Assembly (NCBI GenBank): GCA_947493035.1
Contig: CANLOW010000014.1
Span: forward strand, 1-42,327
Direction: 5' to 3'
Length of the DNA stretch: 42,327 bases
Source of the DNA: an uncultured Aquimarina sp.
GTDB lineage: Bacteria > Bacteroidota > Bacteroidia > Flavobacteriales > Flavobacteriaceae
The first letter of the stretch is position 1. Every line of letters starts with the position of its first letter. The notes under the pieces are model-generated. The model had not been told where the DNA came from, did no database searches, and saw only the letters and a list, made by a program, of their open reading frames with translations. Positions 25,860 to 34,660 of the stretch are shown here, piece by piece. Position numbers and translations under genes: made by a program.

Positions 25860-27029
25860 TTATAGTTTCTCTACATCTTTTAAAACCTCATGAAATTTTA
25901 GCATCTCCCCTTCTCCTGCAATATAAATACTATCCATTTTCCATTGAATCTTTATTTGATCTCCTTTTTGGAAGTTGTATTTCTTTTGACTCCAATCCCA
26001 ATTATAGATTAATCTAATATCTTTTCCTCCTTTATTACCTTCTAAATAAAGGTGATCATAATTATCATTGTACTGAACAAACTGAATCGTATCTGTATAT
26101 GTCTTATGCAATCTTATGGTTTTATCAGGGCGTATGTTATTCTTGAAATGTGTATTTACTTTATTAATATCTCCAAAAATATTTACATGATACAATAAGG
26201 TATCAATCACTGGTGGTTCAGTATATAAAGCTTCTACTATTGTAACACAATTGTTTTTTATAGATGAAGATGTTCTCGACCAACTTTCAGCAATTTCATC
26301 GTAAGCAATTACTACGGCTTTATCGCTTCGATGTTTATCATTCTTATCATTCCAAACATTTAATAAATTATTGCTCGTATCGTAAGTCATTAAAATAGAC
26401 TCTAACTCATGCTCTCCTTTAAATACATTCACTACAATCGTATTAAAAGCTCCTAAATTCAATCTATAAGAAGGATAAAACGCATAACTAGGGTGTTCAG
26501 CTAAGTCCTTATAAACTTTACGTAACTGAAGCTCTTTTATTTCTTCTGCATTTAAAGGTGTTCCTTTAGTAATGTTATCAAAATTAGTCGTGTCTGCTAA
26601 AGGTGTTTTTCTCATTTTAAATTTAGACCAAACTCCGACATATTTTGTCATCCTTGGGCTATTCTCACTTTTAATTGATGATAAAAAAGCATCAAAAACA
26701 TAAACTGTATCATTCTTATTTAGGACACCTACCCATTCTCCTTTTTTAGTTTGATTATCATCTTTAATTTCCTGAAAAACACCAGTATGTTCTACAACAA
26801 TTACTTCTTGATTTCGTGATAACTTCCCTAATACTTTTCCTTTAGGAGATTTTCTATAGTTTAATCGTGTCCTAGTATTCACATACTTCTTTTCTATAGA
26901 TAAAGTTTCTTCTACTGTATCTAAAACTGTTTTTCCCACTCCGGTAGAATTTGCTTTTTTAGATAACCTATCACATGCTAAAGAAGCAAATAATATTACT
27001 ACAACGCCTAAATACTTTTTAAATACCAT
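25860..27029 (-). CDS. Lipoprotein with bacterial SH3 domain
   Basis: 389 aa. Lipobox FASLAC (about Cys19). Residues about 48-105 form an SH3b-like domain: VNTRTRLNYRKSPKGKVLGK, then EVIVVEHTG, and GEWVGVLN. It is followed by VYVFDAFLSS, which recurs as VFSAFLSE in the protein at 29628, so the two are paralogous. The remaining 270 residues are a beta-rich region without a recognised motif. SH3b domains in exported proteins usually bind peptidoglycan or peptides. Probably an envelope protein of unknown job; 27060 ends 30 nt upstream. Confidence 0.7.
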   Translation of the reverse strand: MVFKKYLGVVVILFASLACDRLSKKANSTGVGKTVLDTVEETLSIEKKYVNTRTRLNYRKSPKGKVLGKLSRNQEVIVVEHTGVFQEIKDDNQTKKGEWVGVLNKNDTVYVFDAFLSSIKSENSPRMTKYVGVWSKFKMRKTPLADTTNFDNITKGTPLNAEEIKELQLRKVYKDLAEHPSYAFYPSYRLNLGAFNTIVVNVFKGEHELESILMTYDTSNNLLNVWNDKNDKHRSDKAVVIAYDEIAESWSRTSSSIKNNCVTIVEALYTEPPVIDTLLYHVNIFGDINKVNTHFKNNIRPDKTIRLHKTYTDTIQFVQYNDNYDHLYLEGNKGGKDIRLIYNWDWSQKKYNFQKGDQIKIQWKMDSIYIAGEGEMLKFHEVLKDVEKL

Positions 27030-27059
27030 CTTGTGGATTTTTATTTTATACTCCGCAGC

Positions 27060-27323
27060 CTACGATTCGATCGGCTTTTCTACCTCAGTCTTAATATCAC
27101 TTTCTAATTCATCTTTTTTTCGCCAGATTGCTAAACACAAACCTCCCCAAACCAATATAATTCCGATTATACCCGCTATAAACATTCCTTCATCATCTCT
27201 AAATGAATAATCTTTAATACCAAACATATAGAATGCCCATAGTCCTGCTAAAATTAACTGCCCTACGAAATAAGCAATTTTACCTTCTTTGGTTAGATAC
27301 CTTAATATTAATACGTCTAACAT
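27060..27323 (-). CDS. Small membrane protein, two transmembrane helices
   Basis: 87 aa. Two hydrophobic helices (about residues 17-34 and 47-67) separated by a charged DYSFRDDEGMF loop, with an acidic and Lys-rich C terminus. No family recognised. It lies between the MORN-type and SH3b genes on the same strand, 30 nt from the SH3b gene. Confidence 0.55.
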   Translation of the reverse strand: MLDVLILRYLTKEGKIAYFVGQLILAGLWAFYMFGIKDYSFRDDEGMFIAGIIGIILVWGGLCLAIWRKKDELESDIKTEVEKPIES

Positions 27324-27424
27324 ATATTTTTATTTTAATTGTTTTAAAAAATCGGTAATCTTTAATTAAGGGTATTAATCGTTCACATCATCCAACTGGA
27401 GTGATCACTTGATCTTACCTTTAA

Positions 27425-28546
27425 TTAATTATATTTTTTTTCTGAGATTTGCTTTCCTTTCTCATATTCAACCTCTTTCGTTAATTCTCCCGAGATATCA
27501 TAATGCTTCCATATACCATTCTTTTTTCCATTTAGATAAACGCCCTCCTTTGTTATTTTTTTGGCTTCCGTGTTATAAAACTTAGCAATTCCATTTTCAT
27601 TTCCATTTTTATAAGTTACCTCAGATAACAATCGGCCTTTTTTATTCTCGTAACACTTCCAAACGCCTTCTTTATACGTATCCTTTCGAATTCCTTCTTC
27701 TAACTTTACCCCTTTGTCATTATACTTTTCAAATAACCCATCTACGCGACCGTATTTATAATTCTTTTTAGTTTTTAATAGACCATTTTCAAAATATTCT
27801 TCTCTATAAGCAACACTATCATTATCATAATTGATTTTATATTGAAGAATTCCTTCTTGTGAAAAATAAGTTGCTTCACCATTTTTCCTTCTATCTTTAT
27901 ATGTTATTTTAGAAGATAATTCTCCATTTAGGAAATATGTTTTCTTTACATAATCTGTTGGAGTTTCATAATCTTCTTCCCAAACTAACTTTCCTTCCAG
28001 TAAACGCTGTTCCCAATGACCTGTAGGTTTCCCGTCTTTATAGTTTTCGATAACGATTGCTTCTGTATTATCAGCAGGAATTTTAACTTTGCTAGTCCAC
28101 TTACCTTCTTTAAGGTCATTTTTATAATTTTCAGTTCGTATCACTTTCCCCTTTTTATCATAAGAAAGCCAAGTCCCTTCTTTTAGATTATCTTTATAAT
28201 AAGCCTCTTCCTGAATATCTCCATTTTGAAAATAAGAAGTTTGTTTTCCATAAATCTTACCTCCTTTGTAAGTTGCTTCTGATATTTTATTCCCCGCAAA
28301 ATCGTAAGTAATGTAATTTCCATCTATTTTCCCATTATCGAATGTGATATCTGCGTAAGCCCCACTAGTCTCGGCAATTTTATAATTACCATTCAATGGT
28401 TTTTCACTTATTGCTGTTCTATAAATTGTTTCTTTTCCAAACCTTTGAGTTTCTACGTCATTCCAAGAGATGTATTGTTGCGCAGAACCTCTTAACATAC
28501 AACTAAGAGATAAAAGTCCTAAAATGTAAAATGTATATTTTTTCAT
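27425..28546 (-). CDS. Exported MORN/YwqK-repeat protein
   Basis: 373 aa. Signal peptide (residues 1-22). Most of the mature protein is a run of about a dozen MORN_2 repeats, each about 23 residues, such as YKDNLKEGTWLSYDKKGKVI, KNDLKEGKWTS and GKKNGIWKHYDISGEL. Repeats of this kind form an extended beta ribbon that binds lipids or proteins. The annotation 'YwqK-like antitoxin' is used for relatives but is weak evidence for a toxin-antitoxin role. Its neighbours are exported proteins of unknown function. No enzymatic residues. Confidence 0.75.
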   Translation of the reverse strand: MKKYTFYILGLLSLSCMLRGSAQQYISWNDVETQRFGKETIYRTAISEKPLNGNYKIAETSGAYADITFDNGKIDGNYITYDFAGNKISEATYKGGKIYGKQTSYFQNGDIQEEAYYKDNLKEGTWLSYDKKGKVIRTENYKNDLKEGKWTSKVKIPADNTEAIVIENYKDGKPTGHWEQRLLEGKLVWEEDYETPTDYVKKTYFLNGELSSKITYKDRRKNGEATYFSQEGILQYKINYDNDSVAYREEYFENGLLKTKKNYKYGRVDGLFEKYNDKGVKLEEGIRKDTYKEGVWKCYENKKGRLLSEVTYKNGNENGIAKFYNTEAKKITKEGVYLNGKKNGIWKHYDISGELTKEVEYEKGKQISEKKYN

Positions 28547-28670
28547 TGATTAATTTTTTGAGCTATCCTAATGAAGACACTAATATGGTTTATTTTTCTT
28601 TAACTATTTATATATTGAATCGTTAAATTCATTTGTATTTCTAAAATAGTAGAAGTTAAAATCGGCCTTA

Positions 28671-29354
28671 TCAATTTTGATTTAAACAAATTACACCATC
28701 AATTATACCATCTTTATAAATTAAAATATCATCTGTAACACGTTGGAAAACATCTTCTGATTTAATGAAAGTAGCATAATGATAATTAAAGAATTTGGTT
28801 TTAATATCCTCATTTACTTGAGCATCACACACAATTAAATGACCTCTTCTTGGTACAGAAACCAGAATACTCGTTGTTCCTAATACTGATTGAAGTTCTT
28901 TCATAAAATTTAGATCTAAAATTTTCTCACTAGTAAATAGATGCCGCTCTACATTAATTACTTTATGATTAAAAATCTCTTGGGTTTCATATTTTAAATC
29001 TAACTCATTTATATTTTTATATGCCGTATCCATAAGAACATCTACTGCTTTCTCTGGTATGTTTAAAACATTCAACATACTTGTTCCTTGCTTTTTATGA
29101 TTAACTGCTAAACTAACTACTGTTTTTGCGTCTTCAAGATTACTGTGATATAAATAAGGAATAACAATAGAATTTGTTGTGAATTCTTTATAATCTATAG
29201 GTGCTAAAAATGGATACAGTGTTTGATACTTCTCTTGATCTATTACGGGTAATTGTTCACTACTATGTACTATTTTTTCTCTAGAAAAACGGCTAACATT
29301 TTGCTTGTTCGTATTAAAAGATTGTTTTCTGAATAATTGCGATATTAAACTCAT
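28671..29354 (-). CDS. Hypothetical cytoplasmic protein, DUF1444-like
   Basis: 227 aa from ATG 29354; a 31-codon extension upstream has a different character and is unlikely. No signal peptide or transmembrane segment. The C-terminal half, LQSVLGTTSILVSVPRRGHL (about residues 150-170) and LIYKDGIIDGVICL, loosely resembles the YtpQ/DUF1444 family, which has conserved 'vaxPrrg' and related strands. It is flanked by two exported-protein genes; nothing in it suggests export. Family assignment is weak. Confidence 0.45.
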   Translation of the reverse strand: MSLISQLFRKQSFNTNKQNVSRFSREKIVHSSEQLPVIDQEKYQTLYPFLAPIDYKEFTTNSIVIPYLYHSNLEDAKTVVSLAVNHKKQGTSMLNVLNIPEKAVDVLMDTAYKNINELDLKYETQEIFNHKVINVERHLFTSEKILDLNFMKELQSVLGTTSILVSVPRRGHLIVCDAQVNEDIKTKFFNYHYATFIKSEDVFQRVTDDILIYKDGIIDGVICLNQN

Positions 29355-29481
29355 GATTATGTTATTTAATGATGCCTTTCTTTTAAATGATCTATATGTA
29401 AACACTCTACATATCAGAACCATAATTATATCTATTAAGGATATCATAAGGCGAAAATTATTGAATAAATTGCGTGTAAAT

Positions 29482-29559
29482 CAACTACCTCTATGCAAGC
29501 ATGCGGTATGTAGTTGAAAATTACTTTTGTTAAAATGCGAGGCAAGCCTTGAGGAATTC
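29482..29559 (+). repeat. Dispersed intergenic repeat, best-preserved copy
   Basis: About 77 bp from CAACTACCTC to GAGGAATTC. It contains a 7-bp inverted repeat (CAACTAC 29482-29488, GTAGTTG 29510-29516) and a GC-rich GCGAGGCAAGCCTTGAGG block. Related copies are at 23112-23187 (opposite orientation), 34554-34627 and 36194-36270. Confidence 0.7.
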
Positions 29560-29627
29560 ACCCCGCAATGTGAGATTAAAGCCTGAAGCTTTCTTTTAGC
29601 TTAAGATAAATGTGTTTTAGAGGTATC

Positions 29628-30509
29628 CTAGTTACCTTCCATAGTCAACCAAATGTCTTCTACCAAACGAAAACCATCCCAAAACAACTTACTATTTTCA
29701 TCTGAATACACCCTTCTTATATTTCCTTCGGCATATTCTCCGTTTTTATAATCTACTAGTGATTCTTTATAACTTATAAGCTGAATAACAGATGTATTAT
29801 TCGTGAATCTATAAGCTAATTTTGAAGTAGATAAGTCTGCCATATTATTCTCTAATTTTGGCAAAGAGACCCATCTTCTATCATAAGTAACTAACCAATA
29901 ATACACATCTGTTTTACAATATTCAGCACAGTGTTCGATCTCTAACTTGACTACTTTTCTTACGTTTTTAAGACTTGGTGTACTAATTTCTGTTAGTCTA
30001 GAAAACTCTTCTTGGTATGCATCACGCAACACTTGTATTTCTTGTCTTCTTTCATAGTAACTATTCTCCACGTAAGCAAAAGAGGTATTACTATTCTCAC
30101 TTGTTTTAGTTTCATCAATTGCCGTAAGCCTGAACTCTTCTGAAGGCACGAAGTCTTTCTGAAAAAATGCTTTCTCTGAAAGAAAAGCGCTAAATACATA
30201 ATACTCTTCTTGTAAATTTTGTTTTAAACTAAATGGAACCCCGATTGGTGAAACTTTTACCCATTCTCCTTTTAACTGTTCTCCGTTACTAATAATTGAG
30301 ATAATCTTCTCTGTTCTTTCTAAGACTGTAATTTCATTTCCGTAAGGAAATTTACCTAAATGCTTACCTCTCAAACTAGGCTGATCTCTAACAATTAGCC
30401 CTTTTTTAGCGGTTACATACAACGTATTTTTTGCTGTTACTGAAGCTATAAAACCTAGATTTACAAGTAATACAAAAAGTAAAGTGCGGATAGAAAGTGT
30501 TGTGTCCAT
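29628..30509 (-). CDS. Exported SH3b-domain protein
   Basis: 293 aa with an N-terminal signal peptide (cleavage near residue 26, VTA|K). Residues about 29-100 form an SH3b-like domain: NTLYVTAKKGLIVRDQPS, then GKHLGKFPYGNEITVLE, and GEWVKVSPIG; then YYVFSAFLSE as in the lipoprotein at 25860. The rest is beta-rich with one Cys pair (YCKTDVYYW region). It is a paralogue of 25860-27029. Likely periplasmic or surface-associated; ligand unknown. Confidence 0.65.
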   Translation of the reverse strand: MDTTLSIRTLLFVLLVNLGFIASVTAKNTLYVTAKKGLIVRDQPSLRGKHLGKFPYGNEITVLERTEKIISIISNGEQLKGEWVKVSPIGVPFSLKQNLQEEYYVFSAFLSEKAFFQKDFVPSEEFRLTAIDETKTSENSNTSFAYVENSYYERRQEIQVLRDAYQEEFSRLTEISTPSLKNVRKVVKLEIEHCAEYCKTDVYYWLVTYDRRWVSLPKLENNMADLSTSKLAYRFTNNTSVIQLISYKESLVDYKNGEYAEGNIRRVYSDENSKLFWDGFRLVEDIWLTMEGN

Positions 30510-30843
30510 TTTACAAATATTTTCTTTGATTAAATTTTTAGAAAAGCTTTTTAAAACGCTATTGCTTAAGAAGCTATCTGTTTTATTACTTCAAAGAAAC
30601 CACTGTTATACAGTCTTTTTTAGTGGTGATTTATATTCGTAGGGATGTAACCCATATTCGTTGAAATGGATCTATTTTTGATATACCTAACCATACTGAA
30701 GGATTAATTATCAGGAAAGTGAAAGGAAATTTATTAAGTAATATAAACTACACAAAATGATATTTGAGCTTAGTCCAACTTATACGATTTGATGATAAGA
30801 ACTTCGTATAAAAATTGGAATTCGAAATAAGCCTTGATAAATT
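30510..30843. other. Intergenic region, 334 bp, with an 8-bp dyad
   Basis: No gene is seen. An inverted repeat (TTATACGA 30780-30787, TCGTATAA 30804-30811) lies 33 nt after the stop of the response regulator, without a good T-run, so it may be a weak terminator of the signalling operon. A shorter hairpin, ACCACT..AGTGGT, lies at about 30600-30635. No perfect -7 box for the SH3b gene is found here. Confidence 0.4.
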
Positions 30844-31575
30844 TTAATCTAAAAGCTTGGCTATAAAAGCTTCTTTTTTACGAGTAGATACAGGAATTTG
30901 TATTCCCGACTTTAAGAAAACATAGCCGTCTTTATCATAACGATCTACATATTTAAGATTAAGAACATAAGACTGATGCGTTCGCATAAAAAATTCTTCT
31001 GGAAGCTGACTCTCAAAATCTTTAATTGGCTTAGAAGCTATATATGATTTATTATTTTCTAAGTAAAAAGTAGTATATCCTTTATCTGACTTGCAATACA
31101 TTAAAGCGCTAAAACGAATGACTTGGTAACCTTCTTGCAGGCGTAATACCATATGTTCTTTTCGCTGTTCGACTAATTGTTGCTGTACTATTTGTAATCT
31201 TTCTTTTTGCTGATTTTCATTATTTATTTGCAATTTATTAATGGCCACTTCCAATTCATCAATATCGACAGGTTTCAAAATATAATCTACTGCTCCATTT
31301 TTCAAAGCCTGTAGTGCATATTCATCATATGCCGTGATAAAAATGACTTGAAAATGTAAATCTTCCACTTCTTTCAAAAAATCAAAAGCAATACCATCCT
31401 TTAAATTTATATCGAGAAATATCACATCTGGTTTACACGCTTTCGTAACCGTAATAGCATCTTGCACTCCTTCACACTCACCTATAATAGAAATAGACGT
31501 ATCAATGGATGCTATCATAGATATCAATCCTTTTCTTATATACAGTTCATCTTCTACTATTAATGCTTTAATCAT
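30844..31575 (-). CDS. LytTR response regulator
   Basis: 243-aa cytoplasmic transcription factor. Receiver domain: acidic pair E9/D10, phospho-acceptor Asp55 in VIFLDINLKDG, Thr81 in ITAYDEYALQALKNG, and Lys101 in ILKPVD. The C-terminal LytTR DNA-binding domain covers about residues 145-243 (IRFSALMYCKSDKGYTTFYL, then RTHQSYVLNLKYVDRYDKDG). LytTR proteins bind direct repeats near promoters. The gene overlaps the end of the pseudokinase gene by 8 nt, so it is the last gene of a three-gene operon; the cognate signal-sensing kinase is the protein at 33228. All phosphorylation residues look intact. Confidence 0.93.
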   Translation of the reverse strand: MIKALIVEDELYIRKGLISMIASIDTSISIIGECEGVQDAITVTKACKPDVIFLDINLKDGIAFDFLKEVEDLHFQVIFITAYDEYALQALKNGAVDYILKPVDIDELEVAINKLQINNENQQKERLQIVQQQLVEQRKEHMVLRLQEGYQVIRFSALMYCKSDKGYTTFYLENNKSYIASKPIKDFESQLPEEFFMRTHQSYVLNLKYVDRYDKDGYVFLKSGIQIPVSTRKKEAFIAKLLD

Positions 31576-33238
31576 AAAAATCTAATTTATAAGGTAATGT
31601 AAGTATTATTCTTGTTTCTATACCCTTTCCTACTTCTACACTATTACTTTCAATACCTGAAGAAATTTTCAACTGTTTTGAAAAAAGTAACATAACACTT
31701 TTTACTTTTTTGATGGTAGTCTCTTTGATTTCGTCATTATTGTATGCTATGACACATTTCAAACATTTAGATTGATATGTGAATTTTAATTTTAAGTCAA
31801 TCATTTGACTGATATCATACTCTTTTAGTATTTCTTCTAATATAGGTTGAATAAGCATTGGTGGAATATCAATATCAAACTCTTCTATAGATTGATCTAC
31901 ATCGATACTGTAAACTAGCTCATATTTTCCTTCGAGTTGATGTAGGTCTAAAAAATAAGTTAAGGTCTTTACCTCATCCGTTAACGGAATCAATGAGTTT
32001 CTAGAAGTATCTAATACTAGCCGTAGAAATTTAGAATACTTCGAAAGGTAACGAATACTTTTAGGGTTCCTTTCATTAACCATATTCTTTAAATTAAACA
32101 AAGACTCATCTAAGTAATCTGGTTTCAATTGTACCCAACTCAATTGCTGTTCTAATAAAGTGTTCTTGTAAGTTGAACGTAAATTCAAATAAAAAAACAG
32201 AAATACGATAATAATTAGAAGGAAGACAAAACCCAATAAATACAAAGTACCTTGCAATAGTTGATTTTTAGCTATCCATAATTTTTTATCTCTTTCTATT
32301 ACAACTCCTGATAACTTCTCTTCTTTTTTATATGCCGACTCTAATGTCAATATACGCTCTTCAATACGGTCTTTTAAAATAAATTCATTAAGTGTTTTAA
32401 TACTATCTAAATAAGCAATCACCTTCTTTTCATTTGCTTGTAACTGATATAATGTAAGGTAATTATCAAATAGGGTCTTTTTACTAGACAATCGACTATT
32501 TGAATTAAAAAAATGATAGGCTGAATCTAAATATTTCTTAGCCTGACTTAGATCTCCTTTATTTAAATAAACCAATCCTATATTCGAATATTCTACATTT
32601 AATTCAGGATCCATAACAATCTTACGTTGTTTTCTCGCTATTAATCCTTGCTTAAAATAAGATAGCGAAGCATCATAATCATTTAACCCCTTTAAAATAA
32701 GGGCTAGATTGTTTTTATATATAGAAAGTACTTGATACTCTTTTTTTGTTATTGCTTTATAACTATCGTAAGCTTTTGGGTATTGATGATCATAATAGTA
32801 TAGCATACCACACTTAAAACAAAGCTTCATAAATTCTAATGAATCTTTTCTTCTAAAAAATGGTGTTATTGAATCACAAAAAGATACTCCTTCTTTTATC
32901 CTGAGTAAATCCGTGATATGCTCGGCCTTGGCATTAAAAGCCTTTAAAATATTTAAGGTATCTTTTAATTTCATTGCTTTTTCAAGCATCTCTTCAGATA
33001 AAACATACCCGTTCCCAAACTGTCTTGTTCTTCCGTAAGAACGTGATAGCAATTGGTATTCCTTAAAAGTCAACACGCTGTCGCTTTGCTTAACCGTTAA
33101 CAATTCAATTATTTTTTTATAATTGCGATGCTTGTACAAGGAATCAATTGTTGTTTCTTGAGCATTACAAACCCCATAAATGATCAGGCTTAAACAGAGG
33201 CTCATCAACCATTTAATATTCCCAAGATTACAACGCAT
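31568..33238 (-). CDS. LytS-like pseudokinase with TPR sensor domain
   Basis: 556 aa. Signal peptide (residues 1-27), TPR-like helices (about 30-290, best at AEYSNIGLVYLNKGDLSQAKKY-type repeats around 215-240), a transmembrane segment (about 330-352), then a LytS-type His_kinase/HATPase region. The phospho-acceptor block that should read NPHFIFNSL is KPDYLDESL, with Asp374 where His is expected. The N-box is QPILEEILKEYD instead of QPxxENAxxHG (Asn replaced by Glu469), and the G1 box DNGxG is YNNDE. All three are lost, yet the surrounding fold and length are kept. It overlaps the kinase gene by 11 nt and the regulator by 8 nt. The best reading is a catalytically dead partner of the upstream kinase. 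Confidence 0.88.
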   Translation of the reverse strand: MRCNLGNIKWLMSLCLSLIIYGVCNAQETTIDSLYKHRNYKKIIELLTVKQSDSVLTFKEYQLLSRSYGRTRQFGNGYVLSEEMLEKAMKLKDTLNILKAFNAKAEHITDLLRIKEGVSFCDSITPFFRRKDSLEFMKLCFKCGMLYYYDHQYPKAYDSYKAITKKEYQVLSIYKNNLALILKGLNDYDASLSYFKQGLIARKQRKIVMDPELNVEYSNIGLVYLNKGDLSQAKKYLDSAYHFFNSNSRLSSKKTLFDNYLTLYQLQANEKKVIAYLDSIKTLNEFILKDRIEERILTLESAYKKEEKLSGVVIERDKKLWIAKNQLLQGTLYLLGFVFLLIIIVFLFFYLNLRSTYKNTLLEQQLSWVQLKPDYLDESLFNLKNMVNERNPKSIRYLSKYSKFLRLVLDTSRNSLIPLTDEVKTLTYFLDLHQLEGKYELVYSIDVDQSIEEFDIDIPPMLIQPILEEILKEYDISQMIDLKLKFTYQSKCLKCVIAYNNDEIKETTIKKVKSVMLLFSKQLKISSGIESNSVEVGKGIETRIILTLPYKLDFYD

Positions 33239-34439
33239 AACTTCCTTCTTTTTTAATTTTAAAAGGAAGCATTAAAGTCACCTCGACACCTGTTACTTCT
33301 GTTTGTTTTACATCGGAAACAGTTACTGAAAACTGCTGTCTCATTTTTTTAGATAAAATTGCTAACCGCTCACTAACAATCTTAGTAGCCAATGAAGATT
33401 TCGACTTAGAAGGACCTTTCTCTGTTGCCTTTAACCCTACCCCATTATCTGTTATGACACACCTAAGTTTATTTTCGAATCCTTTAAAATCTATATTCAA
33501 CAAAGGAGTTTCTATGTCTTTAGCAAAACCATGAATAATAGCATTTTCGATAAATGGTTGTAATAACATTGGTGGAATTAAAGTTTTTTCGACCAAAGAT
33601 TCATCTATATGAAGCTTAAAATCTATTTTTCGATCTGTACTGAGGTTTTGCAAATCAACATAATCTACTAGACTACTTACTTCTTCTTTGATAGGTACAA
33701 AAGCTTGTGTCTGTTCTTTAGTTATAAACTTTAGAATATTAGAAAACTTAGCAATATACTTCGATGCTTTTTCGAATTCTTTATTTAACACCATCCCTTG
33801 TACTATCGACAAACAATTGAATATGAAATGTGGTGTCATTTGAGAAGACAATAATTCTTGTTTATTTAAAAACTGTCTAATTTTAGCTTTTTCATTCTTG
33901 TAAACACTCCATAAAACCCAAGACAGCAATCCAGTGATAATAGATATCAATATTAAAAATCGCACCAATTTCTTATGCTTCGAAATCTCTATTTCCTTAG
34001 CAATTTGTATCGCTTGAAGTTCAAGTTCTCTTTTATGTTTACTAACCTTATTAAGTTGCTCTATTTTTTCTTGAATGGTTACATTATATACCTGGTCATT
34101 GTAATTGCTTATTTCTTCTAAAGCTAGTCTAGCATTCAACATTTCACCTTTTTGCTTATAATATTCGAAACACAACTGTATCCATTCTTTTTTTAGAATG
34201 ATATTTTCAGAAGCATTAAGTAATTCATCTGTCAAATGGATTAAATGCTCAGCCTTTGCCCAATTACCACTCGCTATAGATTGCTCTAATTCTTTTTTGT
34301 GCGCAATAATTTGTTGTTCATTGTTAGACCATGAAGCATTATCAAAAGATTGAATAGATTTGCCGCTAACGGTTCCATAAACTACAAACAGTAAAAAACA
34401 AATTGCCTTTACTACTTTAAAAGGCTGTAATGATGGCAT
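33228..34439 (-). CDS. LytS-type sensor histidine kinase
   Basis: 403 aa. Signal peptide (about 1-27), an exported helical region (about 30-150), a transmembrane helix (about 160-178), then the kinase domain. The phospho-acceptor is His204 in SSQMTPHFIFNCL, the N-box is LLQPFIENAIIHGF (Asn299) and the G1 box is ITDNGVGL (about 329-336), all intact. It should autophosphorylate and pass the phosphate to the LytTR regulator two genes downstream. It is the first gene of the operon; the next gene overlaps it by 11 nt. The exported part is unlike the TPR domain of the downstream pseudokinase but is helical, so both could read a related signal. Confidence 0.92.
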   Translation of the reverse strand: MPSLQPFKVVKAICFLLFVVYGTVSGKSIQSFDNASWSNNEQQIIAHKKELEQSIASGNWAKAEHLIHLTDELLNASENIILKKEWIQLCFEYYKQKGEMLNARLALEEISNYNDQVYNVTIQEKIEQLNKVSKHKRELELQAIQIAKEIEISKHKKLVRFLILISIITGLLSWVLWSVYKNEKAKIRQFLNKQELLSSQMTPHFIFNCLSIVQGMVLNKEFEKASKYIAKFSNILKFITKEQTQAFVPIKEEVSSLVDYVDLQNLSTDRKIDFKLHIDESLVEKTLIPPMLLQPFIENAIIHGFAKDIETPLLNIDFKGFENKLRCVITDNGVGLKATEKGPSKSKSSLATKIVSERLAILSKKMRQQFSVTVSDVKQTEVTGVEVTLMLPFKIKKEGSYAL

Positions 34440-34536
34440 AAATTTTTAAAGTTAAATTGTATTTATTGGTCGTAGTTCTGAATAGAGATAATAAGCTATA
34501 AATCTAAGAAAAAACAAAAATTAGCATAACGAAATT

Positions 34537-34569
34537 CAAACATACACGAAATAAACTACCTCAGGACAA
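34537..34569 (-). promoter_or_regulatory. Promoter candidate of the kinase operon
   Basis: On the minus strand TATGTTTG (34537-34544) is a perfect -7 box and TTG lies 22 nt upstream (34567-34569). It is 97 nt before the kinase start and inside the region that also holds a dispersed-repeat copy and a motif shared with the gap at 36175. Confidence 0.45.
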
Positions 34570-34627
34570 GTTTATAAGTCATATATAAAAGCTAACGTTT
34601 TAATTTAAAAGTAAACCCAGAGGAATT
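34554..34627 (+). repeat. Dispersed intergenic repeat, degenerate copy
   Basis: Starts AACTACCTCAGGACAAG and ends GAGGAATT, the same two ends and nearly the same spacing (74 versus 76 bp) as the copy at 29482. The interior is diverged. It lies between the kinase operon and the gene at 34661. Confidence 0.55.
34594..34610. promoter_or_regulatory. 17-bp motif shared with 36175-36191
   Basis: AACGTTTTAATTTAAAA here and AACGTTTTTATTTAAAA at 36175 agree at 16 of 17 bases. Both lie upstream of minus-strand genes of this signalling region. The reverse complement has AACGTT, like LytTR half-sites. It may instead be part of the dispersed repeat. Confidence 0.4.
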
Positions 34628-34660
34628 ATCCCTTGTGACAATAACAACATACTTCTATAT

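Noticed and set aside
29355..29447. Upstream start of the DUF1444-like protein
   Set aside because: The extra 31 codons are unlike the mature protein; the ATG at 29354 is adequate.
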